Assembly (NCBI GenBank): GCA_016870915.1
Contig: VFZY01000015.1
Coordinates: 1 to 49,211 of the forward strand
Length of the DNA: 49,211 bases
Direction: 5' to 3'
Source: Acidobacteriota bacterium
GTDB taxonomy: Bacteria; Acidobacteriota; Terriglobia; Bryobacterales; Bryobacteraceae
Shown: positions 8,147-16,580 of the stretch, one piece after another
How the letters are laid out: each line of letters opens with the position of its first letter
How positions within the stretch are numbered: position 1 is the stretch's first letter
Notes under the pieces: model-generated
Databases searched by the model: none
The model's input: only the letters and a program-made list of their open reading frames with translations
Told to the model about the DNA's origin: nothing
Translations under genes and position numbers: made by a program

Positions 8147-10473
8147 TCAGTGTGCAGGTTCACGCGATCCAGCAGCGCGTCGCAAAGTTCATTGAACTCG
8201 CCGCGTGCCGACGCATTCTGCCGTAGCCTCTTCAACCCCGCGGCCCAATCGCTACCTTGCTGTCGTGCCTCGCTCTGGAGCAGCCGGAAGGTGAGCATCT
8301 CGACCATCCGCCTTTCGAGCGGAGGGGCCGAGTCTGTTAGAAACTGGCCATTGCTCATCTGATCGAGATAGAAGCGGAGTCGACGAACAGAATCGATGTG
8401 AAGCAGGAGTTGGAAGCGTTTCGACAGATTGGCTTCGATCTCCGCCGGTGGCTCAGTCAGGAGGTGCCCTTCGTTGAGAAGAGCATGCCAACCTCCGACC
8501 GAAGGCTTGTATACGTCGGTAAGCTCATATCGCGTTTCGGCGAGGTATTCGATCAAGGTGGGGCAACGCCCGAGCTGGCCAGCCAGGGCCTTGAGCTCCG
8601 CGACCATCCTGGCGGGGCTCACCTGCAACTGCGCCTTCAGATTCTCCAGGACGACTTTCCGGGACTCTTTGTCGAGTCGAAAATAGCAGTTTCCGGGAAG
8701 CCGCGTGATCCCCGTCTCTATCTGCCGAACAACCTGTTGGCGCGTTCCACCAAACAACGCGCGAAACCGTTGGTCGAAGCGGAACTCACGCCTCTGGTTC
8801 CCGATGAAATCCAGCACAAGGCAGCTGGTCTTGCCAGTGTCCAATCGAAGCCCGCGGCCCAGCTGCTGGAGAAAGACTGTCGCACTCTCTGTGGGCCTGA
8901 GGAAAAGTACGCAATCGACAGCAGGGATATCCACACCCTCGTTGAAAAGGTCAACAGTAAACAGAACGTTCACTTCCCTATCGCGCAGCATCGAGGCGGC
9001 TTGGGCCCTCTGGTCGGTTGGGGATTCACTGGTGATGGCCAATGCCGCTATACCCGCGTCGCGAAACGACTGGGCCATGAACTGCGCATGGGCGATGCTC
9101 ACGCAGAACCCCAGCGCCCGTGCCAGGCGCCAATCGCCATAGAACTCACAGAACTCGCCTATGATCAAGTTCGCCCGGCGCGTGTTGCCGAGGTAGCGCT
9201 GTTCGAGTTCGCCGATGGCGTACGACCCACGGTTCCAGGACAGTTCAGAGAGGTCGACACCATCGTGGACGCAGTAGTAGTCGAACGGCACCAAATACTG
9301 ACGTTCAATCGCGTGCCAGAGACGCATTTCGTCGGCAATTCGATCGTCGAACCACGGCAGGATGCTTTCTCCATCCATGCGTTCAGGCGTGGCGGTGAGC
9401 CCCAAGAGGATGCGTGGCCGGAGAGAGGCGACGATTTCTCGATAGCTGCCCGCAGGCACATGGTGTGCTTCGTCGAGCACGGCATACTCCCAATGTCCCG
9501 CGCCATGGGATCCGAGGAGACCTCGGCTATGAAAGCTCTGGATCGTCGCGAAGAGGTGATCGTAGCTGGTCGGCTCCTCTCCGCCCACGAGTAAGTCACC
9601 GAAGGACTCGTCGCGTAAGATATGGCGGAACCGGTCGCGTGCCTGGCGCAGCAACTCCTCGCGATGGGCCAAGAAGAGCAGCCGAGGCCGACGCCCTGAG
9701 AAAGGTTGGCGCGCATAGTCGAATGCTGCGATCAAAGTCTTGCCAGTGCCGGTTGGAGCGACGACAAGGTTGCGGAAATGTTCTCTGTCGACCCGCTCCG
9801 CTTCCAACTGGTCGAGAGTGGCTTGCTGGTAGGGATGCGGCCGGAGATCGAAAAACACCGGCGCACCAGAGCCTTTTCGACCGGGTCCCTGACGGGCATA
9901 TTCCAAAGAAAGTCTGACCCGGCGGCAAAAGTCTTGGTCGTCTGGCCGGAATCGCTCAAACTCTTCATCGCACCAAAGGGAGTCAAAGGCGCCGCGGAAG
10001 CGTTGGATGATATGCGGAGCCTCGACCTCGCTCAGCTTGACCGTCCATTCGATACCGTCTTCCAGCGCAGGGCCGGACAGGTTGGCTGAACCCACATAGA
10101 CGCTGCTGAAGCCGTTATCCCTCTGGAAAAGCCAAGCCTTAGCGTGCAGACGACGGCGGCGCCCGTCAAGTGAGATTCGTAACTCGACGTTGGGCAACCG
10201 GGAAACCTCCTCGATAGCTCGGAAATCCGTGGCTCCGATATAGGTTGTCGGGAGTAGCCGGATAGGAACCCCCCGGCCCGCGAGTTCGTGGAAAGCGCCC
10301 TTCAGGCGCTGCCAACCTCGCCACTGGACAAAGCTAACCACCATGAATACACGGTCGGCCGTCGCCATCTCGCGTTCGAGGTCAAAGCCGAGCCGAGGTT
10401 CATCCAAGGCGTACGGTCTCCGCCGGTCGCGACACTTCATTGAGGGGGACTGGTTGGGCCGGAAGTAGACCAC
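8125..10473 (-). CDS. PLD-like/DEAH superfamily-2 helicase, C-terminally truncated by frameshift
   Basis: The 782-residue chain has a phospholipase-D-like domain followed by an SF2 helicase core. The PLD half carries H110xK112 and N131 in GSANLS, a single HKD-type motif. The helicase has Walker A APTGTGKT at 239-246, DEAH in LDEAHH, motif III LTATPER and motif VI QLGRGLR. Relatives of about 1000 residues continue into DUF3427, here present out of frame downstream. They also have more sequence before the PLD domain, so the N-terminus looks short as well. The start is uncertain: GTG at 10473 or ATG at 10440, neither with a strong ribosome site. By eye the gene is less GC-rich than its neighbours, hinting at transfer. 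The family is often found among defence or DNA-repair genes, but no partner is present here. It begins 15 bases after the hydrolase gene. Confidence 0.85.
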   Translation of the reverse strand: MVYFRPNQSPSMKCRDRRRPYALDEPRLGFDLEREMATADRVFMVVSFVQWRGWQRLKGAFHELAGRGVPIRLLPTTYIGATDFRAIEEVSRLPNVELRISLDGRRRRLHAKAWLFQRDNGFSSVYVGSANLSGPALEDGIEWTVKLSEVEAPHIIQRFRGAFDSLWCDEEFERFRPDDQDFCRRVRLSLEYARQGPGRKGSGAPVFFDLRPHPYQQATLDQLEAERVDREHFRNLVVAPTGTGKTLIAAFDYARQPFSGRRPRLLFLAHREELLRQARDRFRHILRDESFGDLLVGGEEPTSYDHLFATIQSFHSRGLLGSHGAGHWEYAVLDEAHHVPAGSYREIVASLRPRILLGLTATPERMDGESILPWFDDRIADEMRLWHAIERQYLVPFDYYCVHDGVDLSELSWNRGSYAIGELEQRYLGNTRRANLIIGEFCEFYGDWRLARALGFCVSIAHAQFMAQSFRDAGIAALAITSESPTDQRAQAASMLRDREVNVLFTVDLFNEGVDIPAVDCVLFLRPTESATVFLQQLGRGLRLDTGKTSCLVLDFIGNQRREFRFDQRFRALFGGTRQQVVRQIETGITRLPGNCYFRLDKESRKVVLENLKAQLQVSPARMVAELKALAGQLGRCPTLIEYLAETRYELTDVYKPSVGGWHALLNEGHLLTEPPAEIEANLSKRFQLLLHIDSVRRLRFYLDQMSNGQFLTDSAPPLERRMVEMLTFRLLQSEARQQGSDWAAGLKRLRQNASARGEFNELCDALLDRVNLHTDEKPYLA

Positions 10474-10488
10474 CCTGCGGCCGGAATC

Positions 10489-12516
10489 TCACCTTCCGGC
10501 CCAAGTGTCCCAGCGGGTGGCGGCGTCGCGGAGTACTTCTTCGACGTCTCGCTGGAGGAGGTAGCCGGATTGGACCAGGGCGGCGGCGGCGGATCTTACC
10601 TTATTCAGGTAGCCTTCCCGGGTGGGGTAGCGTTCTTCGATGGAGGGGCGGGGGTCGCCGGATTTCTGGCGTTCGGCTTTGGTTCTGGCGAAGGGGAAGG
10701 TGGAGCCCACCATGTCGAAGACTTCGCCCACGCCTCCGATGGCGGCGTCGCGGTAGTTCCAGCCGGTGTAGGTGGCTAGCGGCACGGTGACCAGGGGCAT
10801 GCGGATGCCCGAGGTCTCATTGCCGTCGGTGTCCACTTGCGGCAGCAGCACGGGGAAGGGTTTGCCGGCCTTGGGCGGCTCCTGGGTGACGATGCCTTCG
10901 GTGGCGAACCGGGGGCCGAAGTCGAGCCTGGAGCCGGTTTGCAGGCGGGTGGGCGGCACCGCCCCGGGGACCTTGGGGAAGTTCAGGGCTCCGGGCGCCA
11001 CCAGTTGATCCTTGTCGATGCGCGGGTAGGCCGAGGCCGGCGGCTCGACGCCTTCCGTGACCCAGCGGTTGAACGAGCCTAACAGCGCCCGCATGGGGTA
11101 ACGGTAGTTATTCGAGTTCGCCAGGTTCGTGGTACCGGCGGGGCGTGCCGGCGGGAAGGCTCCGGGGCCGTGCTGGGTCCCGGTGAGAAAGTAGACACGG
11201 GTATCTTTGGGCAGCGGCGCATCGGACTTACCATCGGCGCCCGAGTGAATGAGCGCGGCGGCGCGGCCCAGATACTCGTACGAGCCGTTGGTGTAGAAGA
11301 TTTTGGGTAATACGTTTTCCGCGGCGGCCTTGCCCAGCAGCGATCCCCGGGCGCCGGTTTCGGGGTCCGTCTGTTCGAGATCGGTGAACGGGAAGATATC
11401 CGTCGGGTAGTCGTGATTCATGAACGGATGGCCGTCGCGCGAGGCCTGGGCGAAGCGGTGATTGAAGCTGCCGCGGCCGGCGCCGGCGACATGCGCCCAG
11501 ACGCCATCGAACACCTTGCGGTCCTTTTCGTCCTTGTTGAAACCGTAGTAGAGGTAAGCCCGCAGGAAGCGGCCGCTTTGGGAGGTGCCGAAGCCGATGG
11601 CACGCTTCAGGTGGCGGCTCTGATCGCCCAGCAGGGTGACACCATTGCCGCCGTACTTGAGGAACGAGATGAGGTCGCGCACGGCCGCGGGGCCGAGTCC
11701 CACCAGGGCGGGGTTCTTCGCGGTGTAGACAACCTCATAGATGCGGCCCGGCTCGAAGCCGGTGGAAAGGAAGACGTGGCCGGGGTCGGCGACGGGCTTG
11801 CCATCCACGTCGCGGGCGAACTGCCAGGACTTGCGCGGCAAGGCACGGGGCTTCCCGTTCTTGCCGTCCTTGACGGTGAGTTGAATGGCCGGGTCGGCCG
11901 GGTTGGCTGCTTCGTAGGGAACGTGATTGCGGTCAGCGAGGGAGTGGCTGAACTGCTTCTTCGACGTGATGATCTCAGAGCGCACGAGTCCGGTGAGGGC
12001 CTGGCCGTTCTGTGTGGCCACGGGCGCAAAGAGGCGCAGACGATAGGGGTCATTGTCGGCGGGCACGTCGAATTGCCAGCCCACCCAGACGATGGTGTAG
12101 CCGTCCTCAAGAAGCATGCCATCGCCCATGTCCTTCGCCGACTGGGGGTTGAGGCCGCCGCCGCCGAAGTTGAACATGCCGAGCAGCCCTTTGTTGCCGC
12201 GGTTGGAGACTTCAAAGAGGATGGTGCCGTTGCCTTGGGCGGGGTTGCGGGGCTTGAGAACGTAGAGATCGGCTGAGAACTCGACGAGGCCGGCTTCGTT
12301 GCGCGGCGCCAGATCGATGTCGGTGATGATGCGGTTGGCGGGCAGTTTGGGATCGACGGCGAAATGGGCGCGCGCCACGATGCGTTCGTAGGCGCCCGCC
12401 TTGCCGAACGCTTTGCCTTCGGCCAGATCGGTCCGTTCCTTCAATTCGACGCGCACCAGGCCGCAGAGGGCGGCTCCGGCGGCCAGCAGTCCCGTGGCAA
12501 GCAGGTTGAACATCAT
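10489..12516 (-). CDS. Secreted alpha/beta-hydrolase domain protein (Abhydrolase_10-like)
   Basis: A 675-residue exported protein of the 'alpha/beta hydrolase domain-containing' family (PF20091-like), whose members often include signal peptides and occur widely in soil bacteria. The first 18 residues are a hydrophobic signal. The nucleophile elbow reads GTSQSGRF at about residue 308, so Ser is the likely nucleophile. Other conserved features are the N-terminal [11 protein letters not shown] strand region, HGPG late in the chain and the C-terminal MPLVTVPLATYTGWN. An ester or lactone substrate is likely from the fold, but no specific one can be named. An alternative start is the next Met (12513). 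It is divergent from the cytochrome-ankyrin gene across 90 bases. Confidence 0.82.
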   Translation of the reverse strand: MMFNLLATGLLAAGAALCGLVRVELKERTDLAEGKAFGKAGAYERIVARAHFAVDPKLPANRIITDIDLAPRNEAGLVEFSADLYVLKPRNPAQGNGTILFEVSNRGNKGLLGMFNFGGGGLNPQSAKDMGDGMLLEDGYTIVWVGWQFDVPADNDPYRLRLFAPVATQNGQALTGLVRSEIITSKKQFSHSLADRNHVPYEAANPADPAIQLTVKDGKNGKPRALPRKSWQFARDVDGKPVADPGHVFLSTGFEPGRIYEVVYTAKNPALVGLGPAAVRDLISFLKYGGNGVTLLGDQSRHLKRAIGFGTSQSGRFLRAYLYYGFNKDEKDRKVFDGVWAHVAGAGRGSFNHRFAQASRDGHPFMNHDYPTDIFPFTDLEQTDPETGARGSLLGKAAAENVLPKIFYTNGSYEYLGRAAALIHSGADGKSDAPLPKDTRVYFLTGTQHGPGAFPPARPAGTTNLANSNNYRYPMRALLGSFNRWVTEGVEPPASAYPRIDKDQLVAPGALNFPKVPGAVPPTRLQTGSRLDFGPRFATEGIVTQEPPKAGKPFPVLLPQVDTDGNETSGIRMPLVTVPLATYTGWNYRDAAIGGVGEVFDMVGSTFPFARTKAERQKSGDPRPSIEERYPTREGYLNKVRSAAAALVQSGYLLQRDVEEVLRDAATRWDTWAGR

Positions 12517-12560
12517 AGAAGGCCATTATAGGCTTGCGGGGGGATTTTGTTCACACCGGC

Positions 12561-12569
12561 TGATATACT
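12561..12569 (+). promoter_or_regulatory. Extended -10 promoter motif for the gene at 12607
   Basis: TGATATACT matches the extended -10 pattern and lies 38 bases before the ATG, predicting a leader of about 30 bases that includes the AAGGA ribosome site at 12595-12599. No consensus -35 is seen at the right distance. It sits in the 90-base divergent region. Confidence 0.5.
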
Positions 12570-12606
12570 TCATCTCGGGCCGCTTGCGGGCCAATAAGGA
12601 TATTGC

Positions 12607-14859
12607 ATGACCAACATCACACGGATCTTCGCGGGCGCGGTTGCCGCGCTGCTTGCCCCGGCCGCGGAACTGCCGCCTGCCGCCAAGGTGAAGGTGGACT
12701 TCAATCGCGACATCCAGCCGCTGCTTGAAGCCAAGTGCCACTCCTGCCATGGGGCCAAGCAGCAGCAATCGGGCCTGCGGCTGGACAAGCGGCAGAACGC
12801 ACTGCGCGGCGGCGACTATGGACCGGTGATCGTGGCGGGGCAGAGCGCGGAAAGCAAGCTGGTGAAACGTCTGGTGGATGGGGCGGGCGGCATGATCATG
12901 CCCCCCACGGGCGCGTTGGCGGCGCATGAGATCGGCCTGATTCGCGCCTGGATCGACCAGGGGGCGGACTTCGGCAATGTCGAAATCAAGGAAGAGAAGC
13001 CGGCGCCGGTGGACCCGGCGGTGACGGCGTTGATCAGCGCGGTGAAGGCCCGGGACGAGGCGGCGATGGGACGGATTCTGGCGGCGTCGCCCAAGGCGGC
13101 CACCGGGACGGACGCGGGGGGATCGACGGCACTGCACCACGCGGCGGCGTTCGGCACGGCAGGGATCCTGAAGACGCTGCTGGAACGGGGGGCGGCGGTG
13201 GAGGCTCGCAACCGGTTTGGGCATACGCCGCTGCACTGGGCGTTCGCGCATCCTGACCACGTGAAGCTGCTGGCTGAGCGCGGAGCCGACATCAACGCCC
13301 GCGCCAGCAACGGCCGCACGGTTCTATTCCTGGCCGCCGCTCAACGCGAGAGCGACACGGTGCTGCGTTTCCTGCTTTCCAGGGGAGCGGACCCCAATCT
13401 GGCGGCAACGAACGGCGACACGCCGCTGATGGCTGCATCGGCGAATGGCGAGACCGGCATGATGCGGCTGCTGCTGGATCACAAGGCCAAGGTGAATGCG
13501 GTGAGCGGCACCGGGTCCACGGCGTTGATCAAGGCATCGGCCAGCACGAATCCGCGAGCGGTGGCGATGCTGATGGCCGCCGGGGCGGACGTGAAGACAC
13601 GCACCAAGTTGAACGAAACCGCGCTCCACGCGGCGTCCACGGCGGGCAGTGAGGAGACGGCGCGGATGCTGATGGACAAGCAGGCCGATATTCACGTGCG
13701 CGATGTGCGCGGCTATTCGGCGCTGATGTACGCCGCGTATTCCGAAGAGACTCCGGCGGGAATCGTGAAGATGCTGCTTGAGAAGGGCGCGGACCGCGCT
13801 GTCACCGGCGAGGGCGAGACGCCGGTGAGCCTGGCGGCCAAGCGCGGCGACACGGAAGTGGCCCGGCTGCTGGGAGTTCCGGAAGACGTCCGGCGTCAGG
13901 GCGGAGTGGCGCCGCTTCCACGGGCTCGCGCGGCGGGGCAGCCCGCACAGGCGGCGGAGCGGGCGCTGGCGTCATTGGCGCCGCAGAGCGCGACGTTCAT
14001 CAAGAAATCGGGATGCAATTCGTGCCACAACCAGTTTCTGCCTTCGGCCGCGCGCGGCCTGGCGCTGGAGCGCGGGTTGCGGGCACCGGCGGCGATCGAA
14101 CAGCTTGGGCTGGAGCAGGCCGAGCGGTACTCAGAGCGTGCCATCGACATGACCGTGGCGGGCGTGGGCAGCGTGGGTTATGAGCTGTTCGACTTCGCGA
14201 TGAATCATCGTCCGGCGAACGCCTATACCGATGCGGTGGCGCACTACGTGCGGGCGATGCAGCTTCCCTCCGGCGGCTGGCAGACGCTGGCGATCCGCCC
14301 GCCGATGAGTTGGGACAACTTCATCACCACGGCCATGGCGGTGAACGTTTTGAGGGTTTACTCCCCGGCGGGCCAGAAGCAGGATACGAAGGAACGGCTG
14401 GAGCGGGCGGCGAGGTGGCTGGATGCGACCGAGGCCCGCAACACGCAGGAGAAGGCGTTCCGGTTGCTGGGCCTGGTGTGGGCGAACGGCCCCGCGGCGG
14501 CCGTGGATCGCGCGGCAAGCGCACTGTTGGCTGCGCAGCGGGCCGATGGCGGCTGGTCCCAGTTGCCGGCGATGGGCAGCGACGCCTATGCGACCGGCCA
14601 GGCGTTGTATGCGCTGCAGGTGGCAGGGCGGGGCCGGCAGACGGCGGCATTCAGAAACGGCATGGCGTATCTGTTGCGCACGCAGGCCGAAGACGGGACC
14701 TGGCACGTGCGGACGCGGTCGATTCCGATTCAGCCGTATTTTGACGCCGGATTCCCGTACGCCCACGATCAGTGGATCAGCGCGGCGGGCACAAGCTGGG
14801 CGGCGATGGCGCTGACGCTGGCTGCCGAGGCACCAGCCAAGCTGAGCCGCGGCGAATAG
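12607..14859 (+). CDS. PSCyt1-ankyrin-cytochrome-terpene-cyclase-like fusion protein
   Basis: A 750-residue exported protein with four parts. After a signal peptide (about 1-20) comes a planctomycete-type cytochrome c domain (PSCyt1-like) with haem motif CHSCH at 44-48 and the family pattern DIQPLLEAKCHSCHG and MPPTG. Residues about 135-430 are a run of ankyrin repeats (STALHHAA, HTPLHWAF, DTPLMAAS and others). A second haem motif CNSCH follows at about 470-474. The C-terminal 200 residues resemble terpene-cyclase/prenyltransferase alpha-alpha repeats with QW-like units (LPSGGWQ, QRADGGWSQ, QAEDGTWHV). The cyclase-like part shows no DXDD motif, so it is probably a binding scaffold. A periplasmic electron-transfer or sensing role fits but is inferred. 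Start ATG has AAGGA about 7 bases upstream. Its stop directly abuts the stop of the next, convergent gene. Confidence 0.85.
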   Translation: MTNITRIFAGAVAALLAPAAELPPAAKVKVDFNRDIQPLLEAKCHSCHGAKQQQSGLRLDKRQNALRGGDYGPVIVAGQSAESKLVKRLVDGAGGMIMPPTGALAAHEIGLIRAWIDQGADFGNVEIKEEKPAPVDPAVTALISAVKARDEAAMGRILAASPKAATGTDAGGSTALHHAAAFGTAGILKTLLERGAAVEARNRFGHTPLHWAFAHPDHVKLLAERGADINARASNGRTVLFLAAAQRESDTVLRFLLSRGADPNLAATNGDTPLMAASANGETGMMRLLLDHKAKVNAVSGTGSTALIKASASTNPRAVAMLMAAGADVKTRTKLNETALHAASTAGSEETARMLMDKQADIHVRDVRGYSALMYAAYSEETPAGIVKMLLEKGADRAVTGEGETPVSLAAKRGDTEVARLLGVPEDVRRQGGVAPLPRARAAGQPAQAAERALASLAPQSATFIKKSGCNSCHNQFLPSAARGLALERGLRAPAAIEQLGLEQAERYSERAIDMTVAGVGSVGYELFDFAMNHRPANAYTDAVAHYVRAMQLPSGGWQTLAIRPPMSWDNFITTAMAVNVLRVYSPAGQKQDTKERLERAARWLDATEARNTQEKAFRLLGLVWANGPAAAVDRAASALLAAQRADGGWSQLPAMGSDAYATGQALYALQVAGRGRQTAAFRNGMAYLLRTQAEDGTWHVRTRSIPIQPYFDAGFPYAHDQWISAAGTSWAAMALTLAAEAPAKLSRGE

Positions 14860-15384
14860 TCACGCCCCAGGCGAGGGCGCGCCGGCCGAGCGCTGCGCTT
14901 CCCCCATGGCCTGCTCGAAGGCGTCCAGGCGTGCGGTCATCCTGTTCTGCACAACAGCCTGGAATTTTCCGGCGAGTTCGAGCAGCGCTCCGGTTGGTCC
15001 CTTCAGTTCCCATGCGAAGGCCAACGGCGAGAGAGTGGGTGAATCCTGCTGCTCGACGATGAGGCCGTTGCGGATGGTGAAGACCGACTCGATGACGTAG
15101 TCGACGCGGGAGAAGCGGCTGGGGGAGTAGACCGCGCGATACCTGGCGGTGACGGTGTCATGGCCCATGGCGACGATCTCGTACCACGGCACCTCAATGG
15201 GCCTTTTCCTGCTTCCGAAGGGCACGGTGAACCAGTGCCACATGGAAAAGACCCGCCTGCCACGCAGGTCGGGGAAGGCAAAATCATGAAAGCGGACTTC
15301 TGGGTCCAGGAGACTCCACATCTCCCGGTACCGGTGCCCTTTGTACGCCTCCAGGAAGGCGATGACGACATCGCGATGACTCAT
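14860..15384 (-). CDS. SnoaL/NTF2-like protein
   Basis: From the ATG at 15384 the product is 174 residues and begins MSHRDVVIAFLEAYKGHRYR, then EMWSLLDPEVRFHDFAFPDL: the first helix and strand of an NTF2-like cone fold. This fold covers polyketide cyclases, steroid isomerases and many unassigned small-ligand proteins, so no reaction can be given. The start is chosen because AAGGAAG lies about 9 bases upstream; the frame runs open to 15543 but that extension is low-complexity and Pro/Arg-rich. The last 50 residues form an amphipathic helix not usual for minimal family members. Its stop codon touches that of the convergent gene with no spacer. No signal peptide. Confidence 0.65.
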   Translation of the reverse strand: MSHRDVVIAFLEAYKGHRYREMWSLLDPEVRFHDFAFPDLRGRRVFSMWHWFTVPFGSRKRPIEVPWYEIVAMGHDTVTARYRAVYSPSRFSRVDYVIESVFTIRNGLIVEQQDSPTLSPLAFAWELKGPTGALLELAGKFQAVVQNRMTARLDAFEQAMGEAQRSAGAPSPGA

Positions 15385-15529
15385 GTTCCGGGCTTCCTTC
15401 TGTCCTCCGGGGATCATGGCGCCGCCCTCTCGCAAGAACTGGCCCCTGGGTTGAGAACGCGGGGGGGCTTCGATTTCCGCCCGTCGCCGGAGATTTCCGG
15501 GCTTGGCCCGGCGGATTGACGGTTGGGGT

Positions 15530-15610
15530 GTCCGGTTGACCACTTGAGGCGTCCGGTTGACCTGCTTGAGACGTCAGGTTGTCCTTGCTTGAGGCGTCAG
15601 GTTGACTAGG
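15530..15610. repeat. Four imperfect tandem ~22-bp repeats upstream of tatA
   Basis: Units begin at 15530, 15551, 15573 and 15596 with GTCCGGTTGAC, GTCCGGTTGAC, GTCAGGTTGTC and GTCAGGTTGAC. The first three continue, after 1-4 variable bases, with the block CTTGAG and then GC, AC or GC. Spacing is 21, 22 and 23 bases, about two helical turns. The last unit contains the -35 hexamer of the tatA promoter. The array may be an operator series, or a small minisatellite. Confidence 0.7.
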
Positions 15611-15631
15611 CGCCGCGCCAATTCCTACAAT
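15602..15631 (+). promoter_or_regulatory. Sigma-70 promoter for tatA
   Basis: TTGACT (15602-15607) and TACAAT (15626-15631) are separated by 18 bases. The predicted transcription start is near 15638, giving a leader of only about 17 bases that begins at the ribosome site. The -35 lies inside the fourth unit of the upstream repeat array. Confidence 0.65.
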
Positions 15632-15654
15632 GGAGGTGTCCGAGGAGGCCACAT

Positions 15655-15831
15655 TTGCTACGTTCTATCGGTCTGCCTGAACTGATCCTCATCCTCCTTG
15701 TCGCCGTTCTGCTGTTCGGTGGCAAGAAGATCCCCGAAGTTGCCAAGGGGCTGGGTGAGGGCATCCGCAATTTCAAGAACTCCCTTAAGGGCGGCGAGGA
15801 AAAGCCGGCCGAAGAAAAGAAGCAGGCTTAG
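15655..15831 (+). CDS. tatA: Twin-arginine translocase subunit TatA/E
   Basis: TatA forms the protein-conducting assembly of the Tat system, which exports folded proteins bearing twin-arginine signals. The 58-residue product starts at TTG 15655, with GAGGAGG (15642-15648) 6 bases upstream; there is no in-frame ATG. It has the family layout: short N-terminus with IGLPEL, one transmembrane helix ([20 protein letters not shown]), the hinge [20 protein letters not shown], and a Lys/Glu-rich amphipathic/charged tail. It stands alone: no tatB or tatC is in the window. Likely clients nearby are the PhoX-like protein at 26092 (SRRGFFRG) and perhaps the dioxygenase at 471. A bidirectional hairpin terminator follows. 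Confidence 0.92.
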   Translation: MLRSIGLPELILILLVAVLLFGGKKIPEVAKGLGEGIRNFKNSLKGGEEKPAEEKKQA

Positions 15832-15954
15832 GCGGCTTCCGGCCCCGCTCGTTGTTTGAGCGCCGGCCTCACTCGGTTCCCTCCCCCGGGCCGGTCAGGA
15901 TCACCTGGTTGCGAATCAGATTCTGACAAGCTTCTTGAAAAACTGACGAAAAAT

Positions 15955-15992
15955 CAAAAGCCCCGTTGCTCCTTGGAGCGCCGGGGCTTTTG
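15955..15992. terminator. Bidirectional intrinsic terminator between tatA and the HU gene
   Basis: CAAAAGCCCCG (15955-15965) pairs with CGGGGCTTTTG (15982-15992), an 11-bp stem around a loop that can itself pair (GCTCC/GGAGC). The A-run on one arm and T-run on the other give U-tracts in both directions, which suits the convergent tatA and HU genes. Confidence 0.8.
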
Positions 15993-16018
15993 ACTTCGCG
16001 TCCTGATTTCCCGAATCG

Positions 16019-16321
16019 TTACTTTTTCTTCGGCGGGACGACGGCGTCTTTGAGCGCCTTCGCCACGCGGAACTTCACCACCTTCTTGGCCGCGATCTTG
16101 ATGGCCGCGCCCGTCGCCGGATTCCGGCCCATGCGGGCCTTACGCTCCACGCGGACCAGGCGGCCAACGCCCGGCACCACGAACAGGCCATTCTTCTTCG
16201 CTTCCCGGACCGCGGTGGCCGCCAGAGATTCAAGCACGCCTTTTGCCTGCTTGCTGGTAATTCCGTTTGCCGCCGCCAGTTCCTTGATCAGTTGCGTTTG
16301 CGTCAACTTCGCTGTTGCCAT
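16019..16321 (-). CDS. HU-family nucleoid DNA-binding protein
   Basis: A 100-residue HU/IHF-family protein that dimerises and bends DNA. It starts MATAKLTQTQLIKELAAANG, matching HU helix 1, and has the beta-arm motif GRNPATGAAI containing the intercalating Pro, then a Lys-rich C-terminus ending PPKKK. The ATG at 16321 is preceded by AAGGAG at a spacing of about 4-5. The frame runs open to 16354 but the extension is not HU-like. A strong consensus promoter lies 120 bases upstream, in keeping with an abundant protein. The basic tail is slightly longer than that of E. coli HU (90 aa). Confidence 0.92.
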   Translation of the reverse strand: MATAKLTQTQLIKELAAANGITSKQAKGVLESLAATAVREAKKNGLFVVPGVGRLVRVERKARMGRNPATGAAIKIAAKKVVKFRVAKALKDAVVPPKKK

Positions 16322-16440
16322 AAAGCTCCTTCTGGACTCTTTTTTCTCTCTCACGTCCCCGGCGTGCCCATCAACGAAAGCTGGCCAGGACCACGTACAA
16401 CAGTGTGTCCCGAACCCTGCAAAGGACGTTTCGCAATCAC

Positions 16441-16469
16441 ATCATACGGGATTGCGAAGCCGATGTAAA
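16441..16469 (-). promoter_or_regulatory. Sigma-70 promoter for the HU gene
   Basis: In minus sense TTTACA (16464-16469) and TATGAT (16441-16446) are spaced by exactly 17 bases. Predicted start near 16434 gives a leader of about 110 bases before the HU ATG. The surrounding 80 bases are clearly A/T-rich for this genome. Confidence 0.7.
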
Positions 16470-16580
16470 GCGAAAAATGCAAAAAAAGCCCGAAAAATGG
16501 CCATTTCACGATCCAAACATTCAGGATCTCGAATGTTTTAAACATTTTGGGCGGTGAACGCCGTGAATTCGCGGTCCGGG

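Noticed and set aside
8125-10473. The PLD/DEAH helicase as the core of an anti-phage defence system
   Set aside because: No nuclease, methyltransferase, toxin or other defence gene is adjacent, and the gene is interrupted.
15530-15610. The repeats before tatA as a CRISPR array
   Set aside because: Units of 21-23 bases follow one another without spacers, vary in sequence, and there are no cas genes.
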